A stretch of 64,000 nucleotides of DNA from CAZSBB01 sp964605235 (GCA_964605235.1 CAZSBB010000012.1:65295-129294); one strand, 5' to 3'; shown: positions 32,889 to 42,629, counted from the stretch's first letter. Program-made: numbers and translations. The notes: generated by a model not told the origin, from the sequence alone.

Positions 32889-34868
32889 ATGTTCGTCTTC
32901 AACCAGTTCCAGTTCCCCCGCGCGGTGCATGAACATCTGGTCCATCAGGTCCGGCAGCAGCAGCGCGAACACCAGGCCCGTCTCGCTGCCCTGCGCACTG
33001 CCGCCGACGCCCGCAAGTATCAGCAGCAGGTCAAGCGCGCCATCTTCAAGTGCTTCTTCGACAAGCTGCCCGCGCGCACCCCGCTGAAGCTGCGCTGCAC
33101 CGGCGTCACCGAACGCCCCGATTACCGCATCGAAAAGCTCGTCTTCGAAAGCCGCCCCGGCTATCCCGTCACCGCCAATTGCTATGTGCCTACGTCGCCT
33201 CGGCCCGCCGCCGGCTATCCCGCGGTGCTGGGAACCTGTGGCCACTCGCAACGCGGCAAGGGGGAGCCGGCGTATCAGACCTTCAGCCGCCATCTGGCGA
33301 AACTCGGCTACGTCACGCTCATCTATGACCCCGTCGCCCAGGGCGAACGCCTGCAATACCCCGGAACCGCCGGGCGCTTCGCGCCCACGTCCTGCGTCTT
33401 CGAACACAACATGATGGGCAAGCAGATGGCGCTGGTCGGCGAGTTCCTGGGCGCCTGGCGCGCCTGGGACGGCATCCGCGCCCTCGATGTCCTGCTGGCG
33501 CGCAACGATGTCGACCGCACCCGCGTGGGACTCACCGGGAACTCCGGCGGCGGCACCATGTCCACCTATCTCAACGCGCTGGACGATCGCTTCACCATGA
33601 CCGCGCCCAGCTGCTTCGTCACCACCCATCTGGCGAACCTCGAAAACGAACTGCCCGCCGACAACGAGCAATGCCCGCCCGGCTTCCTTGCGGCGGGACT
33701 CGATCGCTGCGATTTCTTCATCGCCCAGGCGCCGCGCCCCGTGCTGCTGCTCGGGCAGGCGCAGGACTTTTTCGACACCCGGGGATTGGAAACCACCTAC
33801 CAGCAGGTCCGCCGGTTCTACGCCCTGCTGGGCGCCCAGCAGAACGCCAGGCTGTTCATCGGCCCGGCGCCGCATGGCTTTTCCGTGCACAACCGCGAGC
33901 AGATGTATCGCTTCTTCAATCAGCAGATCGGCAGCACCAAGTCGTGGCGCGAAAGCCTCCCCGACAACGAGCCGGATGACGTGCTCGCCGCCACGCCGAC
34001 CGGCCAAGTCGCGGGGCTCAAGGGCCAGAAGTTCATCCATGAGCTGACCGCCGCCCACGCCAGGCAGCTCAAGAGCAAACGCAAAACGCCCGCCAGCGCG
34101 CCCGCCTTGGCGCGACAGGTGCGCGAGTTTCTGGGCTTGCCCGCGCGGATCAAGACGCCGTACTTCCGCAGCCTGCGCGCGGTGGAAGGCGTGGGGGCGT
34201 ATCCGGCGGTGTGGCGCTTCGGCCTGGAAACTGAGCCGGGCTATGGTCAGGTCATGGCGCTGCTGAGCGCCTGGGACTATCGCAAACCGGATCACAGCTA
34301 TGCGTATCCCGCCCCGCCGCGCCGCGAGAAGCTGACGCTGTACGTCGGGCACATCAGCACGCGCGACGACCTGGCGCATGGCCTGCTGCCGGTGCCGACG
34401 CCGCGGCAGGATGTGCTGTTTTCCGTGGATGTGCGCGGGCATGGGGAAATGCAGAACCGCGCCTGCGCGGAGACGGATTTCCTCACCAGCTATGGCAGCG
34501 ACTACCACGCGGCGTCGCACAACCTGATGCTCGGGCAAACCTATCTGGGGCGCAAAGTGCTCGATGTGCTGGGCGCCCTGGAACTGCTGGGCAGCTATGG
34601 CGCGAAGGAAGTGCATCTGGTGGGGCGCGGCATCGGCGCGCTGCACGCTGCGTTTGCCGCGCTGCTGTCGCCGCTGGTCAAGCGGGTCACGCTGGCGGAT
34701 TACCTGCCTTCGTGGCACCTGCTGACGCAGACGCCGATTGTCGGCTGGCCGCAGTCGGCGCTGCCGCACGGCGTGTTGCGGCGATTCGATTTGCCGGATA
34801 TCTACCGGGCATTGCGCGGCCGGCGCCTGCGTCTGGTGCAGCCGTGGAATGCGGAGATGCAACGTTGA
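32889..34868 (+). CDS. Two-domain alpha/beta hydrolase (acetyl-xylan-esterase-like), second domain degenerate
   Basis: A 659-residue cytosolic-looking protein. Domain 1 (about 60-350) resembles the AXE1/dipeptidyl-peptidase-like esterases: nucleophile Ser219 in GNSGGG, an Asp in QAQDFFD (293/296), His329 in PAPHGFS, and the region LIYDPVAQGERLQY. Domain 2 (about 410-655) follows the same fold but its nucleophile elbow reads GRGIGA, with Gly in place of Ser, and no good Asp/His pair is visible; it is probably structural. AGGAG lies 7 bases before the ATG. The stop overlaps the next gene's TTG. The substrate is unknown; such pairs often deacylate plant polysaccharides or xenobiotic esters. Confidence 0.8.
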   Translation: MFVFNQFQFPRAVHEHLVHQVRQQQREHQARLAALRTAADARKYQQQVKRAIFKCFFDKLPARTPLKLRCTGVTERPDYRIEKLVFESRPGYPVTANCYVPTSPRPAAGYPAVLGTCGHSQRGKGEPAYQTFSRHLAKLGYVTLIYDPVAQGERLQYPGTAGRFAPTSCVFEHNMMGKQMALVGEFLGAWRAWDGIRALDVLLARNDVDRTRVGLTGNSGGGTMSTYLNALDDRFTMTAPSCFVTTHLANLENELPADNEQCPPGFLAAGLDRCDFFIAQAPRPVLLLGQAQDFFDTRGLETTYQQVRRFYALLGAQQNARLFIGPAPHGFSVHNREQMYRFFNQQIGSTKSWRESLPDNEPDDVLAATPTGQVAGLKGQKFIHELTAAHARQLKSKRKTPASAPALARQVREFLGLPARIKTPYFRSLRAVEGVGAYPAVWRFGLETEPGYGQVMALLSAWDYRKPDHSYAYPAPPRREKLTLYVGHISTRDDLAHGLLPVPTPRQDVLFSVDVRGHGEMQNRACAETDFLTSYGSDYHAASHNLMLGQTYLGRKVLDVLGALELLGSYGAKEVHLVGRGIGALHAAFAALLSPLVKRVTLADYLPSWHLLTQTPIVGWPQSALPHGVLRRFDLPDIYRALRGRRLRLVQPWNAEMQR

Positions 34869-35656
34869 CCCGAGACATTCGTGACGAGCAGATCAAGGTG
34901 TCCACCCCCGCCGGTCCGCGCACATTGACCTTGCGCACACCCGCCTGGCTGTGTCCCGGTCCGGCCCTGCTGCTGAACTTCAGCGGCGAGGCGCGCCAGT
35001 CGCTCCAGAGCGTGCCCTATTGCATTGTCGCCGATGTGTTCCTGGCGGCGGGCCATCGCGTGGCGTCGCTGGATTTGCCCAATCATGGCGAATTGGAAGA
35101 CGCCCACGGCCGGCAGCTTGAAGGCATGGCGGCAGCGCTGCGGGCCGGGGTGGACGTGTATGGCGGATTCGCCCAGACGTGCGTGGCGGCAGTGGATCTG
35201 CTCATCGAGCGCCAGTTGGCGCAGGCGGGCTTGATCGCCGTCAACGGCACCTCGCGCGGCGGGCTGGCGGCGCTGCACGCCATGGCGGCCGACGCCCGGA
35301 TTGTTGCCGGCGCCATCCATGCTTCGGTCATCAATCTGCTGACGCTGCGCGAATTTGCCGGGCAGGAGAACAATCCGCTGATCGCCCGCAACAACGCCGC
35401 GGCTGTGTTGGACAAGCTGGTCGATCGGCCGCTGCTGATTGCCGTGGGCGAGGAAGACCCGCGCGTCAGCGCCCCGGCATCATTCGACTTTTACGCCCGG
35501 CTCAACGCCCGCGCCCGCCTCTGCCCGCCCACGCTATTCGTCGGCGCCGGCGTGTCGCATGGCACGACCTATCCCCAGCACGCCGGCTACAGTGCCGCCG
35601 CTGGCTTCCTGCTCCAGCAGTGCGCCCAGGTGATGAAAGCCCAGCCGGGCAATTAG
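34865..35656 (+). CDS. Alpha/beta hydrolase
   Basis: A 263-residue hydrolase. Nucleophile Ser130 in NGTSRGGLAA, acid in VGEEDPRVS, and His in GVSHGTTYP complete a triad. A TTG start inside the TTGA overlap with the upstream stop is proposed because GGAG lies 8 bases before it; no nearby ATG fits. The overlap suggests coupled expression with the two-domain esterase, perhaps acting on the same compound. No signal peptide. Confidence 0.78.
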   Translation: MTRDIRDEQIKVSTPAGPRTLTLRTPAWLCPGPALLLNFSGEARQSLQSVPYCIVADVFLAAGHRVASLDLPNHGELEDAHGRQLEGMAAALRAGVDVYGGFAQTCVAAVDLLIERQLAQAGLIAVNGTSRGGLAALHAMAADARIVAGAIHASVINLLTLREFAGQENNPLIARNNAAAVLDKLVDRPLLIAVGEEDPRVSAPASFDFYARLNARARLCPPTLFVGAGVSHGTTYPQHAGYSAAAGFLLQQCAQVMKAQPGN

Positions 35657-35675
35657 CCCACCCGCGCCTGCTATC

Positions 35676-36533
35676 ATGCCCCGCGTCATGGCGCGACAAC
35701 GTTTTGAAAAGCCGGCGTTGCAACTGCAGGTGACCACCCTGTGGGAGTATCCCTCGCAGCATTACGGTCCCGGCGTGCAGGGCGATCCCAACTACAAGGG
35801 CGCCACCCCCAGTTGGATCATCTGGAATCTGCTGCAACGCTACACCGCGCCCAAGGGGTTGGTGATCGATCCGTGCTGCGGCAGCGGCACGACGCTGGAT
35901 GTGGCGCGTGAGCTGGGGCGACGGGCGTTGGGCTATGACGTCGCGCCGACCCGGCCGGATATTTTTCGCGTCGATGCCCGCAAGCTGCCGCTGGAGGATG
36001 GCAAAGCGGATTTCGTGTTCATTGATCCGCCGTACTCCACGCATATTCATTACTCGGATGACCCGCGCTGTCTGGGCAAGCTCAGCGCGTTCACCGATGA
36101 CTACTATCCGGCGATGGAGCAGGTGTTCCGCGAGATCCACCGCGTGCTGCGGCCGGGGGCGCACATGGCGCTGTACGTCAGCGATTCGTTTGAGAAGGGC
36201 AAGGGGCTGGCGCCGATCGGATTTGAGCTGTTCGCGCGCATGCGGCTGGCGGGATTGACGCCGGTGGACATCATCGCGGTGGTGCGGCACAACCGTACGC
36301 TGCAGATGGGCAACTACCGGCAGGCGGCCCAGGAAGGGAACTTCTTCCTGCGCGGGTTCAATTACCTGTTCATCATGCGCAAGGATGAAGCGCCGCCGGC
36401 GCTCGCCGCGCTGCCCCAGGCGTCATCCCCACCGTTGCCAGCGCCATCCGCGCCGGCGTCCCCACCCGCGCCCAGTCGGCCGCGCCGGCCGTACCCGCCG
36501 CCGCGTCCCCGGCATCGGCCGCGGCGCGGGTGA
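35676..36533 (+). CDS. DNA-methyltransferase-like (N4/N6 type) protein, orphan
   Basis: A 285-residue SAM-dependent methyltransferase. TTLWEYPSQHYG and NYKGATPSWIIWNLL resemble the N-terminal part of N4/N6 DNA methylases. Motif I is IDPCCGSGTT (64-73) and motif IV is IDPPYS (116-121), so the order is I then IV. The DPPY favours amino-group methylation of DNA, or possibly RNA. Residues from about 240 form a Pro/Arg-rich tail of low complexity. No restriction gene is next to it. Two ATGs 12 bases apart are both possible starts. Confidence 0.75.
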   Translation: MPRVMARQRFEKPALQLQVTTLWEYPSQHYGPGVQGDPNYKGATPSWIIWNLLQRYTAPKGLVIDPCCGSGTTLDVARELGRRALGYDVAPTRPDIFRVDARKLPLEDGKADFVFIDPPYSTHIHYSDDPRCLGKLSAFTDDYYPAMEQVFREIHRVLRPGAHMALYVSDSFEKGKGLAPIGFELFARMRLAGLTPVDIIAVVRHNRTLQMGNYRQAAQEGNFFLRGFNYLFIMRKDEAPPALAALPQASSPPLPAPSAPASPPAPSRPRRPYPPPRPRHRPRRG

Positions 36534-36674
36534 CTATTCCATAAGCAGCGCAGGCCCCGGCAGCTGACACTTGCCCATTTGTTGGGCGATTTTCGGCGGT
36601 TTTACGCACTTTTCGCATTTTCGGCGCGCTGATTTCCTATTGACCGGATGCGGGGGCTGCTCTACGCTCGCGGC

Positions 36675-38135
36675 ATGAGATTCGAGGGGTATCAGACCGA
36701 ACAATTTTATGACGAGCTGATGGAGCCCGATGGCTCGCCGCGCCCCGGCGCGCGCCTGCTGGTGGAGCGCATCGAGGGGTTGCCCCCGGGCGACCTGCTC
36801 CGACGTCAGCGCGCCGCCGAGGCGGCTTTGATGAACATGGGCATCACCTTTGCCGTGTACGGTGACGCCGAGGGCGCCGAGAAGATTTTTCCCTTTGATG
36901 TGATCCCCCGCATCGTCAGCGCCCAGGACTGGGAGCGCGTGCAGCGCGGTCTTCAGCAACGCATCACCGCGCTCAACCACTTCATCCACGACATTTACCA
37001 CGACCAGAAAATCCTGCAGGACGGCGTGGTTCCGCGCGATCTGGTCGAATCCGCCAGCAGCTTCCGCCAGCAATGCGTCGGCTTGAACCCGCCCGGCGGG
37101 GTGTGGTGTCACATCACCGGCACCGACCTGGTGCGCGATGAGCACGGGCAGTTCTTCGTGCTCGAAGACAACCTGCGCTGTCCCTCGGGCGTCAGCTATG
37201 TGCTGGAAAATCGCCAGCTCCTCAAACGCACCTTCCCGCAGGTGTTTGCCGCCTCGCACGTCCGGCCGGTTGACGACTATCCCAGCCGGCTGTTCGACAC
37301 CCTCGCCTCCATCGCCCCCGGAGCCCCCGGAGCCCCCGGAAGCCCCGGGGGCCGTCACCAGCCCACCGTCGTGGTGCTCACCCCCGGCATCTACAACTCG
37401 GCGTACTTCGAGCATTCCTTCCTCGCCCGGCAGATGGGCGTGGAACTCGTCGAAGGCAGCGACCTGGTGATCCACGACGGCTATGTGAAGATGCGCACCA
37501 CCACGGGGCTGGAGCGTGTGGACGTGATTTACCGCCGGATTGATGATGATTTTCTGGACCCCCAGGCTTTCCGCGAAGATTCAGTGCTGGGCGTGCCGGG
37601 CATCATGCAGGCGTACCGCAACGGCAAGGTCGCGCTCGCCAATGCGCCGGGCACGGGCATCGCGGACGACAAGGTGATTTACGCCTTTGTGCCGCAGATG
37701 ATCCGCTACTACCTGAGTGAGGATGCGATTCTGCCCAACGTGCCGACGTATTTGTGCTGGATCGAAAAGGATCGGCAGCACGTGTTGGGGAATCTCGAAA
37801 AGCTGGTGGTCAAAGCCGCCAACGAGAGCGGGGGGTACGGCATGCTGGTCGGGCCGGCCTCCACTGCCGCGCAGCGCGAAGCGTTCGCGGAAAAGATCAA
37901 CGCCGCGCCGCGCAACTACATTGCCCAGCCGGTGGTGAACCTGTCGCGGGCGCCGGTGATCGTGGACGATCATTTTGAAGGCCGGCATGTGGACCTGCGG
38001 CCGTACATTCTTTATGGCAAGGAGATCTGGGTGCTGCCGGGCGGGTTGACCCGCGTGGCGCTGCGCAAGGGTTCATTGGTCGTGAACTCTTCGCAGGGCG
38101 GCGGCAGCAAAGACACCTGGGTGCTCAGTCAGTAG
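36675..38135 (+). CDS. Circularly permuted ATP-grasp protein (type 2)
   Basis: A 486-residue enzyme of the CP_ATPgrasp family (older DUF404/DUF407). It begins in the family manner with FEGYQTEQFYDELM. Likely metal/nucleotide residues: LEDNLRCPSG (163-172); VIYRRIDDDF; and a Gly-rich loop VVKAANESGGYGM. ATP-grasp enzymes join a carboxylate to an amine or thiol through an acyl-phosphate, so a peptide or amide ligase role is expected; no substrate is known. Residues 215-226 (APGAPGAPGSPG) are coded by the CCCCCGGAG short repeat and interrupt an otherwise conserved region. An ATG nine codons upstream is less likely. First of five linked genes. Confidence 0.87.
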   Translation: MRFEGYQTEQFYDELMEPDGSPRPGARLLVERIEGLPPGDLLRRQRAAEAALMNMGITFAVYGDAEGAEKIFPFDVIPRIVSAQDWERVQRGLQQRITALNHFIHDIYHDQKILQDGVVPRDLVESASSFRQQCVGLNPPGGVWCHITGTDLVRDEHGQFFVLEDNLRCPSGVSYVLENRQLLKRTFPQVFAASHVRPVDDYPSRLFDTLASIAPGAPGAPGSPGGRHQPTVVVLTPGIYNSAYFEHSFLARQMGVELVEGSDLVIHDGYVKMRTTTGLERVDVIYRRIDDDFLDPQAFREDSVLGVPGIMQAYRNGKVALANAPGTGIADDKVIYAFVPQMIRYYLSEDAILPNVPTYLCWIEKDRQHVLGNLEKLVVKAANESGGYGMLVGPASTAAQREAFAEKINAAPRNYIAQPVVNLSRAPVIVDDHFEGRHVDLRPYILYGKEIWVLPGGLTRVALRKGSLVVNSSQGGGSKDTWVLSQ

Positions 38136-38240
38136 CCGCGCACGGACGGCGCTGACGAGCGGGCTGGACCTGAGCAACTTCAACTTCCGCATCAGGGCGG
38201 CGCATGGCGCCTTGAACGCGGGGGTGAATTGGAGATCGAC

Positions 38241-39215
38241 ATGGCACTGGTGGCGGGCGAGCAAACCGGCATGCTCAGTCGCGTGGCGAATTCCGTGTTC
38301 TGGATGAGCCGCTACATCGAACGCGCGGAGAACACCGCGCGCTTCCTCGATGTGGTGCATCATCTGGTGTTGGATTTACCCGGCGAAACCAGCAATCAGT
38401 GGGAATCGCTGATCTACGCCAGCGGCGATCATGAGCCCTACCTGCAGCGCTACGGCAGCTTCACCGAAGCCGGCGCCACGCAGTTCCTGACCTTCGACCG
38501 CGACAACCCCAACTCCATCCTCTCCTGCCTCTGGCTGGCGCGCGAGAACGCCCGCTCCATCCGCGAGGTGGTGTCCTCGGAAATGTGGGAGCAGATCAAC
38601 CGTTCCTACCACCTGGTGCGCGAAGCCCAGCAGAGCGATCGCCTGCGCCAGGAAGGACCGGCGTTTTACAGCCATTTCAAGAAGGCGTGCCATCTCTTCG
38701 CCGGCATCACCGACGCCACCATGTCACACAACGAAGCCTGGCACTTCGCCCGCCTCGGACGCTTGCTCGAACGCGCTGACAAAACTACCCGCATCCTCGA
38801 TGTGAAGTACTTCATGCTGCTGCCGCGCGTCGATTACGTCGGCTCGCCCTACGACAGCCTGCAATGGGCGGCCCTGCTGCGCTGCTTAAGCGCCCTGGAG
38901 ATGTACCGCAAACGCTTCCATCAGATTTTGCCCAAGAGCGTGGCGGCGTTCCTGCTCCTCGATGGCGATTTCCCCCGCTCGGTGCGCTTCTGTCTGGGGG
39001 AGGCGGAAGACTCCATCCAACGCATCACCGGCACGCGGCGCGGCTACTCCAATCGCGCCGAACAGCAACTGGGCCGCCTGCGCGCGGAAGTGGATTTCAC
39101 CGACATCGAGCAGATTTTCGCCCAGGGCCTGCACGAGTATCTTGATGTCATCCAGAGCCGGCTCAACGACGTGGGCTCGGCGATCCACGAAACCTTTTTC
39201 GCGGTCGACCAGTAA
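38241..39215 (+). CDS. Alpha-E domain protein
   Basis: A 324-residue all-helical protein of the alpha-E (DUF403) family. The N-terminal helix shows SRVANSVFWMSRYIERAENT, the hallmark pattern SRVA-x-x-x-W-x-x-R-x-x-ER-x-E; FLDGDFPRSV and the later RAEQQLGRLRAEVDF are also typical (FLLLDGDFPRSVRFCL). The biochemical role is unknown; it nearly always accompanies the permuted ATP-grasp. GGAG 6 bases before the ATG fixes the start. About 105 bp after the ATP-grasp gene, 21 bp before the transglutaminase. Confidence 0.88.
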   Translation: MALVAGEQTGMLSRVANSVFWMSRYIERAENTARFLDVVHHLVLDLPGETSNQWESLIYASGDHEPYLQRYGSFTEAGATQFLTFDRDNPNSILSCLWLARENARSIREVVSSEMWEQINRSYHLVREAQQSDRLRQEGPAFYSHFKKACHLFAGITDATMSHNEAWHFARLGRLLERADKTTRILDVKYFMLLPRVDYVGSPYDSLQWAALLRCLSALEMYRKRFHQILPKSVAAFLLLDGDFPRSVRFCLGEAEDSIQRITGTRRGYSNRAEQQLGRLRAEVDFTDIEQIFAQGLHEYLDVIQSRLNDVGSAIHETFFAVDQ

Positions 39216-39236
39216 CCCGTCGCCCAGGCGCCCCTC

Positions 39237-42200
39237 ATGAGCATTCGCGTCGCCCTCTTCCACCAGACCCGCTATCGCTACGATCGGCTGACCCAGTTGG
39301 GCCCGCAACTCATCCGCCTGCGCCCGGCGCCGCACAACCGCACGCCCGTGCTCAGCTATTCGCTCAAGATCGAGCCTGCCGGGCATTTCCTCAACTGGCA
39401 ACAGGACCCGCAGGCGAACTTCCTCGCCCGCGCGGTGTTCCCCAAGCCGGTGCGCGAATTGGTGGTGACGGTCGATCTGGTGGCGGACATGACCGTCATC
39501 AATCCCTTCGACTTCTTCGTCGAAAGCAGCGCCGAGAACTTTCCCTTCACCTACGAAGCCTGGCTGCATCAGGAGCTGGCGCCATTCCTGCGGAAGCTCG
39601 ACGCCACGCCGCGTTTTGCAAACTGGCTGGCGCAGGTGGACCGCACCCCGCGCAACACAGTGACGTTTCTGACCCAGCTGAATCAGCAGGTGCAGCAGGC
39701 GGTTAAGTACCTCATCCGCCTGGAGCCGGGGGTGCAGATGCCCGAGGAAACGCTGGAAAAAGGCAGCGGTTCCTGCCGGGATTCCGCCTGGCTGCTGGTG
39801 CAACTGCTGCGGCATCTGGGCATGGCCGCCCGCTTCGTCTCCGGCTACCTGATTCAGCTTAAGCCTGATGTGAAAGCGCTCGACGGTCCCAGCGGCGCGG
39901 AGGTGGACTTCACCGATCTGCACGCCTGGTGCGAAGCCTTCATCCCCGGCGCCGGCTGGGTGGGCCTGGACCCGACCAGCGGCCTGCTCGCGGGCGAAGG
40001 TCACATTCCGCTGGCGGCCACGCCCGAGCCGTCGTCGGCCGCGCCCATTGCCGGGGCGCTGTCGCCCTGCGAAGTCGAGTTCGAGCATGTGATGAAGGTC
40101 ACGCGCGTGCATGAAGACCCGCGCGTGACGCTGCCCTACAGCGAAAGCCAGTGGGCGGACATCGACGCCCTGGCGCGGCAGATCGACGCGCAACTGCACG
40201 CCGACGACGTGCGCCTGAGCATGGGCGGCGAGCCGACCTTCGTTTCCATTGACGACATGGACGGCGCGGAGTGGAACACCGCTGCCGTGGGTCCGCATAA
40301 ACGCCGACTTGCCGAGGACCTCATTCGTCGGCTGCATCAGCAATTCGCCCCCGGCGGGTTGCTGCATTTCGGGCAGGGCAAGTGGTACCCCGGCGAGCAG
40401 TTGCCGCGCTGGGCGCTCGGCTGCTATTGGCGGCGCGATGGGCAGCCGGTGTGGCGCAACCCCGCGCTCATTGCCGCCCAGGGCAGCGATCAGGGTCAGG
40501 ACATTGCCGGCGCGGAGCGCTTCATGCAGGCGCTCGCTCAGCGTTTGGGCGTCGATGGACGTTATGCGGTCCCGGCGTTTGAGGATCCCGTGCACTTCCT
40601 GATTCGCGAAGGCCAACTGCCGATCAATGTTGATCCGACCGAAAGCAAGCTCAAGGATGCCGAGGAACGCCAGCGTTTACGCCGGGTGTTTCAGCACGGG
40701 CTGGATGAGGCGGTCGGTTACGTGCTGCCGCTGACCCGTGAATGGACCGCCGGCGAACTGGTGTGGATGAGCGGGCTGTGGCTGCTGCGGTCCCGGCATG
40801 TGGTGCTGATCCCCGGCGACTCGCCGCTGGGTTTGCGGTTGCCGCTGCCGAGTTTGCCGTGGGTCAGCAGCGCGCAGTATCCGTATGTGCATCCGGTCGA
40901 TCCGCAGATTCGCCGGGCGCCGTTGCCGGTGCCGGTGCGCCGCCAGCGTCGTTCCCAGATTCAGCAGCAGGTGCGCAGCGATGTCGGAGCGAACCATCCC
41001 GCCGACCAGCAGCCGGTGGTGGGGCAGTCCGCCAGTTGGGTGGTGCGCACCGCCATCTGCGTGGAGCCGCGCGAGGGGCGACTGCATGTGTTCATGCCGC
41101 CGCTGCGTCGGCTGGAGGATTACCTGGAATTGCTTGCCGCCATCGAAGACACCGCCGAGGAATTGTCGACCCCGGTGGTGATCGAAGGCGAAGCGCCGCC
41201 GTATGACCCGCGCATGAATCACCTGAAGGTCACGCCGGACCCAGGCGTGATTGAAGTCAACATTCAGCCCGCGCATAGCTGGGATGAACTGGTCCACACC
41301 ACCACCGTGCTGTACGAGGAGGCGCGCCTCTCCCGGCTGGGCACCGAGAAATTCATGCTCGACGGACGCCACAGCGGCACCGGCGGCGGCAACCATGTGG
41401 TGCTCGGCGGTGCGACCCCAGCCGACAGCCCGTGGCTGCGCCGGCCTGACCTGCTGCGTTCCATGCTCAGCTACTGGATCAACCATCCTTCGCTGAGCTA
41501 CCTGTTCAGCGGCTTGTTCGTCGGCCCCACCAGTCAGGCGCCGCGCATCGACGAAGCCCGCCACGACAGCCTCTACGAACTGGAGCTGGCGTTCGCGGAA
41601 GTCGACCACCAGATGGCGCACTGGGGGCAGACTCCGCCGTGGATGGTTGACCGCATCTTCCGCCATCTGCTGACGGACCTGACCGGCAACACCCACCGCG
41701 CTGAGTTCTGCATCGACAAACTCTTCTCCCCCGATTCCAGCTCCGGCCGACTGGGACTCGTCGAGTTCCGCGGCTTTGAGATGCCCCCGCACGCCCGCAT
41801 GAGCCTCACCCAGCAACTGCTGCTGCGGGCGCTGGTGGCGTGGTTCTGGCGGCAGCCTTACCGCCAGCGGCCCACACGCTGGGGCACCGCGCTGCACGAC
41901 CGTTTCCTCCTGCCGCATTTCGTCTGGCAGGATTTCACCAGCGTGCTGACTGACCTGCGCGCGGCTGGCTATCCGCTGGAACCCGCGTGGTTCGGCGTGC
42001 ATTACGAGTTCCGCTTCCCCCGCCACGGCACCATCGTGCGCGACGGCATCGAACTGGAGCTGCGTCAAGCCATCGAACCCTGGCTGGTGCTGGGCGAGGA
42101 ACCCGGCGCCGGCGGCACCACGCGCTACGTCGATTCCTCCGTCGAGCGGCTGCAGGTGCGCGTCGATCAACGCTTTGGCGAACGCTACCTCATCACCTGC

Positions 42201-42560
42201 AATCAGCAGGTCGTGCCGCTGCAACCCACGGGCGTGGCGGGGCAGTTCGTCGCGGCGGTGCGCTACCGCGCCTGGCAGCCATCGAGTTGCCTGCATCCGA
42301 CGGTCGGCGTCAACACCCCGCTGGTGTTTGACGTGTACGACACGCAAGCCGGCCGGGCGCTGGGCGGCTGCACGTATCACGTCGCCCATCCCGCCGGGCG
42401 CAACTATGCGACCTTTCCGGTCAACGCCATGGAAGCCGAGGCCCGGCGCGGGGCGCGGTTTTTCGATCATGGCCACACGCCCGCGCCGTATCAGCCGCGG
42501 CGCAGCGCCGCCGCCGAGGAATTTCCCCTCACGCTGGATTTGCGCTGGCCGCCGCGGTAG
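39237..42560 (+). CDS. Transglutaminase-like protein with DUF2126
   Basis: A 1107-residue protein. Order: bacterial transglutaminase N-terminal beta domain (about 1-100); papain-like transglutaminase core with Cys180 (GSGSCRDSAW), His229 (LHAWCE) and Asp245 (GLDPTSG), a complete triad; then DUF2126 (about 310-1100), with LSMGGEPTFVSIDDMDG, HFGQGKWYPGEQLPRWALGC and DGRHSGTGGGNH. DUF2126 contains Glu/Arg/His-rich motifs like those of glutamine-synthetase-type ligases; its reaction is unknown. The core could be a peptidase, amidase or crosslinker. No signal peptide, so the cytoplasm is likely. Confidence 0.9.
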   Translation: MSIRVALFHQTRYRYDRLTQLGPQLIRLRPAPHNRTPVLSYSLKIEPAGHFLNWQQDPQANFLARAVFPKPVRELVVTVDLVADMTVINPFDFFVESSAENFPFTYEAWLHQELAPFLRKLDATPRFANWLAQVDRTPRNTVTFLTQLNQQVQQAVKYLIRLEPGVQMPEETLEKGSGSCRDSAWLLVQLLRHLGMAARFVSGYLIQLKPDVKALDGPSGAEVDFTDLHAWCEAFIPGAGWVGLDPTSGLLAGEGHIPLAATPEPSSAAPIAGALSPCEVEFEHVMKVTRVHEDPRVTLPYSESQWADIDALARQIDAQLHADDVRLSMGGEPTFVSIDDMDGAEWNTAAVGPHKRRLAEDLIRRLHQQFAPGGLLHFGQGKWYPGEQLPRWALGCYWRRDGQPVWRNPALIAAQGSDQGQDIAGAERFMQALAQRLGVDGRYAVPAFEDPVHFLIREGQLPINVDPTESKLKDAEERQRLRRVFQHGLDEAVGYVLPLTREWTAGELVWMSGLWLLRSRHVVLIPGDSPLGLRLPLPSLPWVSSAQYPYVHPVDPQIRRAPLPVPVRRQRRSQIQQQVRSDVGANHPADQQPVVGQSASWVVRTAICVEPREGRLHVFMPPLRRLEDYLELLAAIEDTAEELSTPVVIEGEAPPYDPRMNHLKVTPDPGVIEVNIQPAHSWDELVHTTTVLYEEARLSRLGTEKFMLDGRHSGTGGGNHVVLGGATPADSPWLRRPDLLRSMLSYWINHPSLSYLFSGLFVGPTSQAPRIDEARHDSLYELELAFAEVDHQMAHWGQTPPWMVDRIFRHLLTDLTGNTHRAEFCIDKLFSPDSSSGRLGLVEFRGFEMPPHARMSLTQQLLLRALVAWFWRQPYRQRPTRWGTALHDRFLLPHFVWQDFTSVLTDLRAAGYPLEPAWFGVHYEFRFPRHGTIVRDGIELELRQAIEPWLVLGEEPGAGGTTRYVDSSVERLQVRVDQRFGERYLITCNQQVVPLQPTGVAGQFVAAVRYRAWQPSSCLHPTVGVNTPLVFDVYDTQAGRALGGCTYHVAHPAGRNYATFPVNAMEAEARRGARFFDHGHTPAPYQPRRSAAAEEFPLTLDLRWPPR

Positions 42561-42629
42561 TGCTAAGATTGGAGACAGTCGCAGCCGCGTTGCCAGCAGT
42601 ACCCCCGCGGCCGCAGGGATGCGTCAGCG

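Noticed and set aside
32826..34862. A 678-codon minus-strand frame
   Set aside because: Antisense to the two-domain esterase gene.
36640..36666. Possible sigma-70 promoter (TTGACC) before the first ATP-grasp gene
   Set aside because: No acceptable -10 hexamer at 16-18 bp; the nearest candidate is GC-rich.
40677..42476. A 599-codon minus-strand frame
   Set aside because: Antisense to the transglutaminase-DUF2126 gene, which has clear catalytic motifs.
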